This document shows positions 52,435 through 59,362 of a stretch of DNA of 64,000 nucleotides, piece after piece (position 1 is the first letter of the stretch; each line of letters begins with the position of its first letter). Location of the stretch: positions 62,001-126,000 of the IMG/VR virus record IMGVR_UViG_3300035670_000019. One strand, written 5' to 3'. Both the position numbers and the translations under genes were made by a program. Source of the stretch: a virus. Under the pieces are notes generated by a model, which ran no database searches, was not told the DNA's origin, and saw nothing but the letters and a program-made list of their open reading frames with translations.

Positions 52435-52769
52435 AATTACTAATAGGAATAGGGATGGGAATGTTAGCTCAATTGCTTACATTCATCCAACTTCAAGGCA
52501 GATGGAAATTTCCTTGGATGAAAGATCACCCCCATATAGTTGTATGGTTAGGCATCCCTATTTCTTATATGTTCATGTACTCAGTTCAATGTATGGTAGA
52601 ACATTTTGGAGGACAACTTTGGCCTTCTAGACTAATAGGTTTTGCTATTGGAACTATTATTTTTACATTTATGTCAGTAAGTTGGTTTAATGAACCTATA
52701 TCTATGAAAACAGGTATATGTTTATTATTAAGTATTTGTATTTTGTGTGTTCAATTATTTATGAAATAA
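52431..52769 (+). CDS. Membrane protein, about four spans
   Basis: A 112-aa hydrophobic protein with segments near 2-20, 37-57, 66-84 and 92-110. It has no signal or catalytic motif. The ATGA overlap with the upstream gene indicates coupling. Role unknown. Confidence 0.6.
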   Translation: MKLLIGIGMGMLAQLLTFIQLQGRWKFPWMKDHPHIVVWLGIPISYMFMYSVQCMVEHFGGQLWPSRLIGFAIGTIIFTFMSVSWFNEPISMKTGICLLLSICILCVQLFMK

Positions 52770-52770
52770 T

Positions 52771-53070
52771 ATGGCTGAAAAGAAAGGTAATACAGTAAAA
52801 TTAATTTATGATTTTCCTACTCAATTAAGTACTGAGGTGTTTAGTGGTGGGGAATGGAGTCGAGCTACATGTCGATATTTTAGAAGTTTCAATGGCCCGA
52901 GACGTATTATGAAATTCAATAAACAAAATGAATCATACTATGAAGATTATAACGGCCCAGTCTTTTTATTTGAAACAAATATCAGGTTAAAAGACATGAA
53001 CAAAAAAGGATATGTTTATCCTCATGATACACCTCCTAAAGCTAAGCCAAGACCTTACGAATATTTATAA
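52771..53070 (+). CDS. Unknown protein
   Basis: A 99-aa basic, aromatic protein (VKLIYDFPTQLSTEVFSGGEWSRATCRYFRSFNGPRR). The end is Pro-rich (PPKAKPRPYEYL). Not recognised. Confidence 0.55.
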   Translation: MAEKKGNTVKLIYDFPTQLSTEVFSGGEWSRATCRYFRSFNGPRRIMKFNKQNESYYEDYNGPVFLFETNIRLKDMNKKGYVYPHDTPPKAKPRPYEYL

Positions 53071-53077
53071 TTAACCA

Positions 53078-53302
53078 ATGAAAAACCTAACCATGAACCC
53101 AACATCAGTAACCATGGAGTATATCATTAAGTCCGCCATTTATGAAAATAAAATGGAATTGATAACCCCATCTAGAGAGTATAGTGATAAAGAGGTTGCT
53201 TATATCAAAGGTTATATACAAAGTTTAGAGGACATATTAGAAGAATTATCACTTTTGAACAAAGAGGATTTGACTTCTACTTATAAGATATGTTTAAATT
53301 AG
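53078..53302 (+). CDS. Unknown small protein
   Basis: A 74-aa protein. Acidic helices (EYSDKEVAYIKGYIQSLEDILEELSLL) follow a short start with several Met codons (53078, 53093), so the start is uncertain. Preceded by ATATTTATAATTAA at 53061. Confidence 0.5.
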   Translation: MKNLTMNPTSVTMEYIIKSAIYENKMELITPSREYSDKEVAYIKGYIQSLEDILEELSLLNKEDLTSTYKICLN

Positions 53303-53307
53303 TTATA

Positions 53308-53329
53308 GGTATCGTATTTATACGGTACC
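53308..53329. repeat. Inverted repeat before a start codon
   Basis: GGTATCGTAT (53308-53317) and ATACGGTACC (53320-53329) pair except for one G-T position. The repeat ends 1 nt before the ATG at 53331. It may be an operator or a hairpin that masks the start. Confidence 0.45.
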
Positions 53330-53330
53330 A

Positions 53331-53549
53331 ATGGCTGAAAAATTATTAACATATCATTTTCATAAGATAGTTAAAGTAATTAGCTCATGCAAGAGTGAGG
53401 AACAGTTACTGACTACTAAAAAAATGATAGTTAATTTTACTTGGTATTGGAAAAGTAAAGGATTAGATGTTAAAACACTAGACCATTACTTAAAATATTT
53501 TAGCATATTGTTTAACTATAAAAAAAGTTCCATCTTAAACTATGAGTAA
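53331..53549 (+). CDS. Unknown small protein
   Basis: A 72-aa basic helical protein (HKIVKVISSCKSEEQLLTTKKMIVNF). It overlaps the next ORF by 8 nt. Not recognised. Confidence 0.5.
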   Translation: MAEKLLTYHFHKIVKVISSCKSEEQLLTTKKMIVNFTWYWKSKGLDVKTLDHYLKYFSILFNYKKSSILNYE

Positions 53550-53715
53550 CGAAGAACGCATCGAGGACATTTGCTACCATGCTTATCATAGAGGAGACTA
53601 TGATCAATTAATAGAGTTGGTTATTGAAAGTGAAAAGAAAAATCCTCATAAACGAAGAATTGAACACTTTGAATATGCTAATTTTAAACTAAAAACTAGC
53701 TACATGCTAAAATAA
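53542..53715 (+). CDS. Small protein, 57 aa
   Basis: A 57-codon ATG ORF: MSNEERIEDICYHAYHRGDYDQLIELV then a basic helix. Composition is ordinary and it fits the gap exactly; function unknown. Confidence 0.5.
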   Translation: MSNEERIEDICYHAYHRGDYDQLIELVIESEKKNPHKRRIEHFEYANFKLKTSYMLK

Positions 53716-53725
53716 ATTAAAGAAT

Positions 53726-53899
53726 ATGTGGTTTATATTTGCTTTATTATTTGTTCTTATAATTGGAGGTACATTCATGGATTTGATGTACAGACTTGAA
53801 AAAGCGCCAAAACCTGAATCCAAGTATGTTCGAATTATACATTGGTGTTTAGTAGCTCTTTTTTATATTACTATTATATATTGGATTAGAACTTGGTAA
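53726..53899 (+). CDS. Small membrane protein, 57 aa, two spans
   Basis: A 57-codon ORF. WFIFALLFVLIIGGTFM and CLVALFYITIIYWI are membrane segments joined by a charged loop (LEKAPKPESK). Holin-like size, but its location in a small-gene region far from the lysis genes argues against assigning it. Confidence 0.55.
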   Translation: MWFIFALLFVLIIGGTFMDLMYRLEKAPKPESKYVRIIHWCLVALFYITIIYWIRTW

Positions 53900-53906
53900 A
53901 ACAAGT

Positions 53907-53937
53907 TTGGCTTTCCAAGGTCTTGATGTTATATTTA
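53907..53937 (+). promoter_or_regulatory. Host-type promoter
   Basis: TTGG (53907-53910), 19 nt, TATATTTA (53930-53937), ATG at 53955. TTGG-CTTT-CCAA forms an inverted repeat around the -33 box. Confidence 0.68.
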
Positions 53938-53954
53938 TAGTATAATTAAAACAC

Positions 53955-54089
53955 ATGGAAAAGAATACCACATACAATGGATTATCAGAGCGACATGTAG
54001 CTCAGATTATCAGAAGAAAAATGATTCAAAAAGTTAAACCCTCAGGTAAAGCTTATAAAAGAGAGAAATTTAGGTTTATAGGTGAATGA
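53955..54089 (+). CDS. Very small basic protein, 44 aa
   Basis: A 44-codon ORF right after a promoter: LSERHVAQIIRRKMIQKVKPSGKAYKREKF. The strongly basic helix may bind nucleic acid. ATGA overlap with the next gene. Confidence 0.55.
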   Translation: MEKNTTYNGLSERHVAQIIRRKMIQKVKPSGKAYKREKFRFIGE

Positions 54090-54346
54090 AAAGGTTATAT
54101 TTTTATAATGATAATGTTTATGTTATACTAAGAGCTATCCCTGTTAGTAACTTCTATAAAAAAGAAGAATTAAATAGAGAGTTTCTTAATGGTTGGAAAG
54201 AGTATTTAGGGGCAGACCATGTACTGAAAACTGATACTCATTTTTTGTTTTGTGAGACAGTACCTGAACCTGAATGGAGTGAAGTTATAGATGAAATAAT
54301 AGTTACAGATGAAGAACAGTTACAACCCGAACAGCAAGATATTTAG
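54086..54346 (+). CDS. Unknown protein
   Basis: An 86-aa protein, strand-rich at first (RLYFYNDNVYVILRAIPVS) and acidic at the end. It overlaps the ClpP-like gene by 38 nt. Not recognised. Confidence 0.5.
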   Translation: MKRLYFYNDNVYVILRAIPVSNFYKKEELNREFLNGWKEYLGADHVLKTDTHFLFCETVPEPEWSEVIDEIIVTDEEQLQPEQQDI

Positions 54347-54851
54347 AACAATTGTTTTAAGTGGTGAAATAGATGAATCATCTGTTAAGGATGCTATTCA
54401 AACTATCTCATTTATAAATGAAATTGATAATGGTAAAGATGAAGTTGAACCCATAAAACTAATCATTAATAGTTTAGGTGGTAATATACTTGATGGTTTT
54501 GCTTTAATTGGTGTTATAGAAAATTCATTTGTTCCTGTCTACACATATGGTTATGGATCAATAATGTCAATGGCATTACCTATACTAGTGGCTGGTGATA
54601 GACGTTTTGGACACCATTTAGCCACATTCATGTACCATGAGTGTTTGGATAGTGTACCTTATGATAAAATGTCTATCATAAAAGAAAATATAGAAGAAAC
54701 AGATCGATTAATGGATATGTACGATGATTATCTCATCTCCAGAACATCACTGACTCAAAAGCAGTTAAATAAAGTTAAGAATAAAAAAACTGACTGGTAT
54801 TTTGGCTCTGATGAAGCTCTTAGTTATAATATAATAAATGAAGTAATATGA
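54309..54851 (+). CDS. ClpP-like serine peptidase (catalytic Asp replaced)
   Basis: A 180-aa S14-type protein. IKLIINSLGGNILDGFALI, then GYGSIMSMALPILVAG with Ser87, and TFMYHE with His110 match ClpP. In the EAxxYGLID motif it reads EALSYNIIN, so the third catalytic residue is Asn177. About 15 residues shorter than E. coli ClpP. In phages S14 peptidases often mature the capsid, but this one is among small accessory genes. It may be slow or act as a decoy subunit; this is inferred. Confidence 0.75.
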   Translation: MKNSYNPNSKIFRTIVLSGEIDESSVKDAIQTISFINEIDNGKDEVEPIKLIINSLGGNILDGFALIGVIENSFVPVYTYGYGSIMSMALPILVAGDRRFGHHLATFMYHECLDSVPYDKMSIIKENIEETDRLMDMYDDYLISRTSLTQKQLNKVKNKKTDWYFGSDEALSYNIINEVI

Positions 54852-55087
54852 AAGGAACACTTGAATTTGATTTAGATGATTTTGATGATCGTTTAGCCCA
54901 TGAACGTTGTGTTAAATCTCTTGATATGGCTCTAGTGTTATGGGAAGTAATGACTAACTCATATCGTAGTTTAACTAATGGATATGCTGAAGATGATGCC
55001 TACCATAAAGGTGTAGATGCTGTTTATGACCACCTAAAAGAACTATTATATGAACATAGTGTTGATGTTGATAAATTAATTCGATAA
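54848..55087 (+). CDS. Small acidic phage protein
   Basis: A 79-aa protein, MKGTLEFDLDDFDDRLAHERCVKSLDMALVLWEV. The start matches a frequent phage hypothetical of the form MKxTLEFDLPEE, with the C-terminal helical half (DHLKELLYEHSVDVDKL). Function unknown. Confidence 0.6.
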   Translation: MKGTLEFDLDDFDDRLAHERCVKSLDMALVLWEVMTNSYRSLTNGYAEDDAYHKGVDAVYDHLKELLYEHSVDVDKLIR

Positions 55088-55089
55088 AC

Positions 55090-55608
55090 ATGCTTAATAA
55101 TATTACCTACCCATTTAGAGACTTCTATCGCCGAGTAAAAAATGTACTACGATGGTTACCTACTATTTGGAAAGACAGAGACTGGGATGATAGTTACATA
55201 ACAGAAATCCTAATTAAGAAACTTGAGTTTACTAGAGACTTCTACCTATCAGGCAAAGCATATAGTGCTGAAGCAGAGAAAGTTGCTAGTGAGATAAAAG
55301 AAGCAATTGATCGTCTTCATATGACTCGAGACAGTTGGGAATTTTATGAAGACTTAGCTATGGAACAGTTAGAGCAAAAATGGGGTAAAACAGCTTTTAG
55401 TTTTGAACCTTATAAGCATGATGAAAATGGCAATGTACTTTCATATGAAATGAAATCAAAGACTGAAAATGTTATAGACGCTGAAGATGAAGAGCAATAT
55501 CGTAAAGAGTTTAGAGAAACACTTGATGCTGCTCGCAAACAGTATATGAAAGATAAAATAAAAGCATATAAATTTATAGCTAAAAATATAGATAAATGGT
55601 GGGACTAA
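55090..55608 (+). CDS. Phage protein with Trp-rich N-terminus
   Basis: A 172-aa protein. FYRRVKNVLRWLPTIWKDRDWDDSYITEILIKKLEF is a recurrent start among hypothetical proteins of large phages. The remainder is charged helices ending KNIDKWWD. Function unknown. Confidence 0.6.
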   Translation: MLNNITYPFRDFYRRVKNVLRWLPTIWKDRDWDDSYITEILIKKLEFTRDFYLSGKAYSAEAEKVASEIKEAIDRLHMTRDSWEFYEDLAMEQLEQKWGKTAFSFEPYKHDENGNVLSYEMKSKTENVIDAEDEEQYRKEFRETLDAARKQYMKDKIKAYKFIAKNIDKWWD

Positions 55609-55970
55609 AAAAGAAATTAACACTATGGTGGGAGAAGAAAACCAAATTCAATCCATATGGTGTTTGGCCTATAGGTGCTTGCCCTGTACAAGCAGAAGGT
55701 TATACTAAAGATGGTAAGTGGTACTATTTTCGATCTAGAGGGGGTCATGCTCGACTTGTAATATGTGAGTCAGAAGATGATTATAGTAACTGGCCTGACA
55801 CTAAGTACTTATTCAAAAGAGAATTAGAATATGGAGATGGAATATCCCAGGCAGGATGGATGCATCATGATGATGCTGTACGTTTAGCCACAGTGTGGTT
55901 AAATGAATATTATGAAGTAATGCAAGAACTTAAATTAAACAAAAAGTGGTTAAAAAAACTACGTTCTTAA
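55596..55970 (+). CDS. Unknown protein
   Basis: A 124-aa protein. PYGVWPIGACPVQAEGYTKDGKWYYFRSRGGHARLVIC forms a small beta domain and a helix ends it. The start overlaps the previous gene by 13 nt. Confidence 0.55.
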   Translation: MVGLKKKLTLWWEKKTKFNPYGVWPIGACPVQAEGYTKDGKWYYFRSRGGHARLVICESEDDYSNWPDTKYLFKRELEYGDGISQAGWMHHDDAVRLATVWLNEYYEVMQELKLNKKWLKKLRS

Positions 55971-56491
55971 TATTATTATTATTATGCTTTATAACTGGGT
56001 ATGGTCAAACTAGACGCCCTAAAAGCACCAAAAAACCTACTATCCAAGATGTAATTGAAGAGAAAAAAACACCTGAGGATATATTAAAAGAAATATATAA
56101 AGCTAGGCTTGACTCAGCATCTCAATTATCTTATTCTTGTATTCAAATGTTGGTTGAGACTAAAATTGAACTTGATAGTGTTAGGAAACATAACCAAACA
56201 TTGTATGTTATAATTGATAGACAATTAGATACACTTGAATCAGCTCGTAATAAAGAAAGACGAGCAATAAAAGTAATGCTAAAAGAACATTATAAAAAAA
56301 GATCATGGGTTAAAGCATTTATTGGTCAAACTGTTTTTGTAATTGGAGGAGTTGGAGCATTTATAACAGGCGCTTGGGTTCCTATAGGAATGGGAGTATT
56401 AGCAGTTGAAATATTTTTAGTATTAGAAAGTAGATATAGTGAAGTTAAATTAGAAGATAATAAACAAGAAGTCAAACGATATAAAATGTAA
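55946..56491 (+). CDS. Exported coiled-coil protein with C-terminal membrane segments
   Basis: A 181-aa protein starting on GTG, 25 nt inside the previous gene. It has a signal-like start (VKKTTFLILLLLCFITGYGQ), a long charged coil (about 35-115), and a Gly-rich hydrophobic segment (VFVIGGVGAFITGAWVPIGMGVLAVEIFLV) near 128-157. Topology suggests periplasmic coil plus membrane anchor, as in spanin-like or envelope proteins. Not proven. Confidence 0.55.
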   Translation: MVKKTTFLILLLLCFITGYGQTRRPKSTKKPTIQDVIEEKKTPEDILKEIYKARLDSASQLSYSCIQMLVETKIELDSVRKHNQTLYVIIDRQLDTLESARNKERRAIKVMLKEHYKKRSWVKAFIGQTVFVIGGVGAFITGAWVPIGMGVLAVEIFLVLESRYSEVKLEDNKQEVKRYKM

Positions 56492-56494
56492 ATT

Positions 56495-56665
56495 ATGTTA
56501 AATACAATTATTAGTATAGCTATTATAGCTTTTGGATTAAATTATTATTTTAAGTATCAAAACCTTAAAAAACAAATGACTACACCTCCAACCACACCAA
56601 CAGGTGATGAACCAAATGATGTTTCACAACCAACAAGTGTACCTGAGAAACAAATTGGAGACTAA
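56495..56665 (+). CDS. Small membrane protein with Thr/Pro tail, 56 aa
   Basis: A 56-codon ORF. One N-terminal membrane segment (NTIISIAIIAFGLNYYF) and a Thr/Pro/Gln-rich tail. It starts 3 nt after the previous stop. Possibly partner of the preceding exported protein. Confidence 0.5.
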   Translation: MLNTIISIAIIAFGLNYYFKYQNLKKQMTTPPTTPTGDEPNDVSQPTSVPEKQIGD

Positions 56666-56680
56666 AGTAAATAATAAGTT

Positions 56681-56962
56681 ATGAATAAAGAAATTGAAAT
56701 AACATCAGTACCCGAAGTGGTTGCTGACACAAGACGAGTTTGTGAGATACGATTTGATTGTATGGTAACAATGCATGATGTTGCTTATAGAACATATAAG
56801 GGAATGTGGGGGCAGGAAAAACAATCAAAAACACCTCAATGGTTTAAAGCCAATCATGTTCTAACATTAGAAACAGTTAAACATGCTGACCCATACAATT
56901 TGGGAATGAGAATTAAAGAAATGTTTCATCAACTAGAAAAAACAATAGAAAGTTATGACTGA
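56681..56962 (+). CDS. Unknown small protein
   Basis: A 93-aa protein. DTRRVCEIRFDCMVTMHDVAYRTYKGMWGQEKQ forms strands and a basic loop. The start context is AATAAGTT-ATG. Overlaps the next gene by 8 nt. Confidence 0.5.
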   Translation: MNKEIEITSVPEVVADTRRVCEIRFDCMVTMHDVAYRTYKGMWGQEKQSKTPQWFKANHVLTLETVKHADPYNLGMRIKEMFHQLEKTIESYD

Positions 56963-57149
56963 AGAAAAAACATTAGTTGCAGACCCTGATGAAATTTTTA
57001 CAATAGACAAGTATTATTCCACAAAATATCCAGGTTATTATCAACTAGGTGGAAGTGGAGGATTACAAATTTATCTTGCTAAAAAACCAAAATGGCTTCA
57101 TAGAAAAATGATGAAGATATGCTTGGGAGTGGAGTGGATTAACAATTAA
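56955..57149 (+). CDS. Unknown small protein
   Basis: A 64-aa protein ending in a basic helix (PKWLHRKMMKICLGVEWI). GGSGGLQIYLAKK precedes it. Not recognised. Confidence 0.5.
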   Translation: MTEEKTLVADPDEIFTIDKYYSTKYPGYYQLGGSGGLQIYLAKKPKWLHRKMMKICLGVEWINN

Positions 57150-57162
57150 AAAACAACAAATT

Positions 57163-58170
57163 ATGATATCAGATGATTTCCAAATTGGACCTAACGGTGC
57201 TTATGAGCATGTAGGTAATCAATTAGACATACAATACCAAGACCTACTAGAATATATTCTAGACAATGGTGTTGAGAAAAAAGATAGAACAGGTACTGGT
57301 ACCTTATCAGTATTTGGACATCAGATTAGACACAACATGCAAGATGGGTTTCCATTGCTTACAACAAAGAAGATGGCTTGGAAACAAATTGTGACTGAGT
57401 TGTTATGGTTTCTAAGAGGTGATACCAATATCAAATTCTTACATGACAATGGATGTCATATATGGGATGGTGATTATGCTAAGTCAGGCAGGACAGATGG
57501 TGAACTAGGTCCAATCTATGGAAAGCAATGGAGAAATTGGCATACAGGTTGGGATGTAGTTACTGATAACAGTAAAGAGGCAGGTGTAAGAAGGGTTGAG
57601 TACGGAATAGACCAAATCGCAAACCTAATCTCTGAACTCAAAACAACCCCAGACTCAAGACGATTAATGGTTAATGCTTGGAATGTAGGTGAATTAGATC
57701 AAATGGTACTTCCACCTTGTCATTATGGATTTCAAGTTTATACAAGAGAGTTAAGTTGGGAAGAGCAAGTTCAATGGGTAATGAAGAATACTAATATTGA
57801 ATTAGAAAATCTCTATATTGTAGAAGAAATTGCTAAACCATCTACTCCTAAACGAGCAATCTCTTTAATGTGGAATCAACGTTCAGTAGATACATTCTTA
57901 GGTTTACCATTCAACATTGCTTCTTACGGGTTGTTATTAGAAATTATTGCTAAAGAGGTTAATATGATGCCTGATGAATTGATTGGCAACTTAGGTGATG
58001 TTCATTTATACTCAAATCATATTGAACAGGCAAAAGAACAGATTAGTAGAACACCTTATGATTTGCCTAAATTAATAATAGAACATAGTAGTTTAGAACC
58101 AGTTGAATTAGTTTATAAATTAGAAAACTATCAATCACACCCAACAATTAAAGCGCCTTTATCAAATTAA
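57163..58170 (+). CDS. thyA: Thymidylate synthase
   Basis: A 335-aa ThyA: methylates dUMP to dTMP using methylene-THF. KDRTGTGTLSVFGHQIRHNM, LLTTKKMAWKQIVTELLWFLRGDTN, the catalytic Cys segment LPPCHYGFQV, and MWNQRSVDTFLGLPFNIASYG are all intact. It is longer than the usual 264 aa, owing to a long N-terminus, the VTDNSKEAGVRRVEYG loop and an insert after the catalytic Cys (SWEEQVQWVMKNTNIELEN). The last 12 codons are repeated downstream at 58643-58678. Confidence 0.93.
   Translation: MISDDFQIGPNGAYEHVGNQLDIQYQDLLEYILDNGVEKKDRTGTGTLSVFGHQIRHNMQDGFPLLTTKKMAWKQIVTELLWFLRGDTNIKFLHDNGCHIWDGDYAKSGRTDGELGPIYGKQWRNWHTGWDVVTDNSKEAGVRRVEYGIDQIANLISELKTTPDSRRLMVNAWNVGELDQMVLPPCHYGFQVYTRELSWEEQVQWVMKNTNIELENLYIVEEIAKPSTPKRAISLMWNQRSVDTFLGLPFNIASYGLLLEIIAKEVNMMPDELIGNLGDVHLYSNHIEQAKEQISRTPYDLPKLIIEHSSLEPVELVYKLENYQSHPTIKAPLSN
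58130..58170 (+). repeat. thyA 3'-end direct repeat, copy 1
   Basis: 25 bases (58130-58154) are identical to 58638-58662, then one mismatch and six more identical bases. The differences are synonymous (GCG/GCA Ala; TCA/AGT Ser). It encodes QSHPTIKAPLSN and the stop. Confidence 0.85.
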
Positions 58171-58184
58171 GAAATTATATTAAT

Positions 58185-58400
58185 ATGAAACAGCTAGAAA
58201 AGTTAGTAGCACAAGGATATGAGGATTTAACAATATCAAAACAAAACCTCATTAAACTTATTGATGAATATGGACATAATATACCATTACTTATTAATGA
58301 TAGGAAAATATGGATTCACTTTACAGAATCTGATAAAATATTAATGGAATGTGATATAAGTGATGGAAGTGGTGTAGAATTAAATATTGAAGAAATATGA
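58185..58400 (+). CDS. Unknown small protein in the thyA insert
   Basis: A 71-aa protein (MKQLEKLVAQGYEDLTISKQNLIKLIDEY ...). It is acidic and helical with a short strand HFTESDKILMECDI. A TATATTAA at 58176 precedes it without a -33 box. It lies between the two thyA-end copies. Confidence 0.55.
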   Translation: MKQLEKLVAQGYEDLTISKQNLIKLIDEYGHNIPLLINDRKIWIHFTESDKILMECDISDGSGVELNIEEI

Positions 58401-58678
58401 AATACAAAAAATTAACTAAAGAACAATTAGAAGAATATGAGAATAAAAAACTCACTTCAAAAGATATAATAGAAATGGAACAACGAGGTTTTAAAGTACC
58501 TTTAGCAGTAAAGTTACATAATTTAGAAAAAGGAGATAAAATAGAGTTTACTGAAGACATAATAAAAGATATGCTAAAATTTGCTATTGAAAGAGAGTAT
58601 TATGAAAAAGCAGCATTATTGAAAACACACTTAGACAATCAATCACACCCAACAATTAAAGCACCTTTAAGTAATTAA
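58397..58678 (+). CDS. Protein ending in the thyA C-terminus
   Basis: A 93-aa protein. The first 80 residues are charged helices of unknown family (KLTKEQLEEYENKKLTSKDIIEMEQRG). It ends NQSHPTIKAPLSN, the same 12 residues as ThyA, encoded in frame by the repeat. This suggests a fusion created when an insert carried its own thyA end. It overlaps the 58185 gene by ATGA. Confidence 0.6.
   Translation: MKYKKLTKEQLEEYENKKLTSKDIIEMEQRGFKVPLAVKLHNLEKGDKIEFTEDIIKDMLKFAIEREYYEKAALLKTHLDNQSHPTIKAPLSN
58638..58678 (+). repeat. thyA 3'-end direct repeat, copy 2
   Basis: Second copy of the thyA end; see 58130. The two repeats bound a 508-nt unit (period from copy to copy). Confidence 0.85.
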
Positions 58679-58681
58679 GTT

Positions 58682-58978
58682 ATGACATACGAAACATTTT
58701 TAAAAATAACACTTGAGTTACAAAAACAAGAGCGTATTGTAGACAACTTGTATGAAAACAAAATTGACCTACTTGAATTTATAGATCCGTATCACGGTCT
58801 AATCCATTTACTGATGAAAGAAATCTATGGTGAGGAAGGTGTTGATTGGTTCTCTTGGTTCTGTTATGAGAATGATTATGGTCAAGGGACATTAGAGGCA
58901 TGGGATGAGAATAAGAACCCAATCTGTTATAGTTTTGAATCGCTTTGGGAGTATTTAGAGAAACTTAGAAATAAATGA
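58682..58978 (+). CDS. Unknown small acidic protein
   Basis: A 98-aa protein. DPYHGLIHLLMKEIYGEEGVDWFSWFCYENDYGQGTLEAWDE has a helix then an aromatic acidic loop. Start context TTAAGTT-ATG. It resembles phage hypotheticals but I cannot name one. Confidence 0.55.
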   Translation: MTYETFLKITLELQKQERIVDNLYENKIDLLEFIDPYHGLIHLLMKEIYGEEGVDWFSWFCYENDYGQGTLEAWDENKNPICYSFESLWEYLEKLRNK

Positions 58979-58989
58979 TTATCATAGGT

Positions 58990-59003
58990 GTTATATTTAT
59001 AAC
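58990..59003. repeat. Palindrome GTTATATTTATAAC upstream of a lipoprotein gene
   Basis: A 6+6 inverted repeat with a 2-nt centre, 14 nt before the ATG at 59018. It contains TATATTTA but no -33 TTG is at the right distance. Similar to the repeats at 16062 and 53308. Confidence 0.4.
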
Positions 59004-59017
59004 CAAACATATACACC

Positions 59018-59257
59018 ATGAAAAAGACAACCATTGTTTTGTTATTTCTTATTTTAATAACTAGTTGTCGACCATACACTTATGTCACATATAATAGAAA
59101 AGGACAAGGTGATGTAAAACTTAAAAAAAGCCTAATATACGATGACCCAGATGAAGGAAACCCATTGGTTAATCCAAGGTTTAGATCTGAAGGCCGACCT
59201 TTGAAACAAAAAAAATGGAGAATAAGGAAAGCTAAAGAAAAGTATAGAGGGATTTAA
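59018..59257 (+). CDS. Small lipoprotein
   Basis: A 79-aa protein with a lipoprotein signal: KKTTIVLLFLILITS then Cys17. The mature part is short, basic and Pro/Lys-rich. An outer-membrane spanin (Rz1-like) would look similar, and lysis-type genes follow, but no paired inner-membrane spanin can be assigned. Confidence 0.6.
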   Translation: MKKTTIVLLFLILITSCRPYTYVTYNRKGQGDVKLKKSLIYDDPDEGNPLVNPRFRSEGRPLKQKKWRIRKAKEKYRGI

Positions 59258-59292
59258 TCTATAAAAAATTGTAATCTATCTCATTTGTGATT

Positions 59293-59312
59293 ATGAACAT
59301 TATGCTGTTCAT
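59293..59312 (+). other. Hairpin in the leader region of the protease gene
   Basis: ATGAACA (59293-59299), 6-nt loop, TGTTCAT (59306-59312). No T-run, so not a terminator. It lies 50 nt before the protease start. Confidence 0.35.
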
Positions 59313-59362
59313 GATGAGGATAGAGGCTTGAATATTTATTACCACAATAAAATAACAAAATA

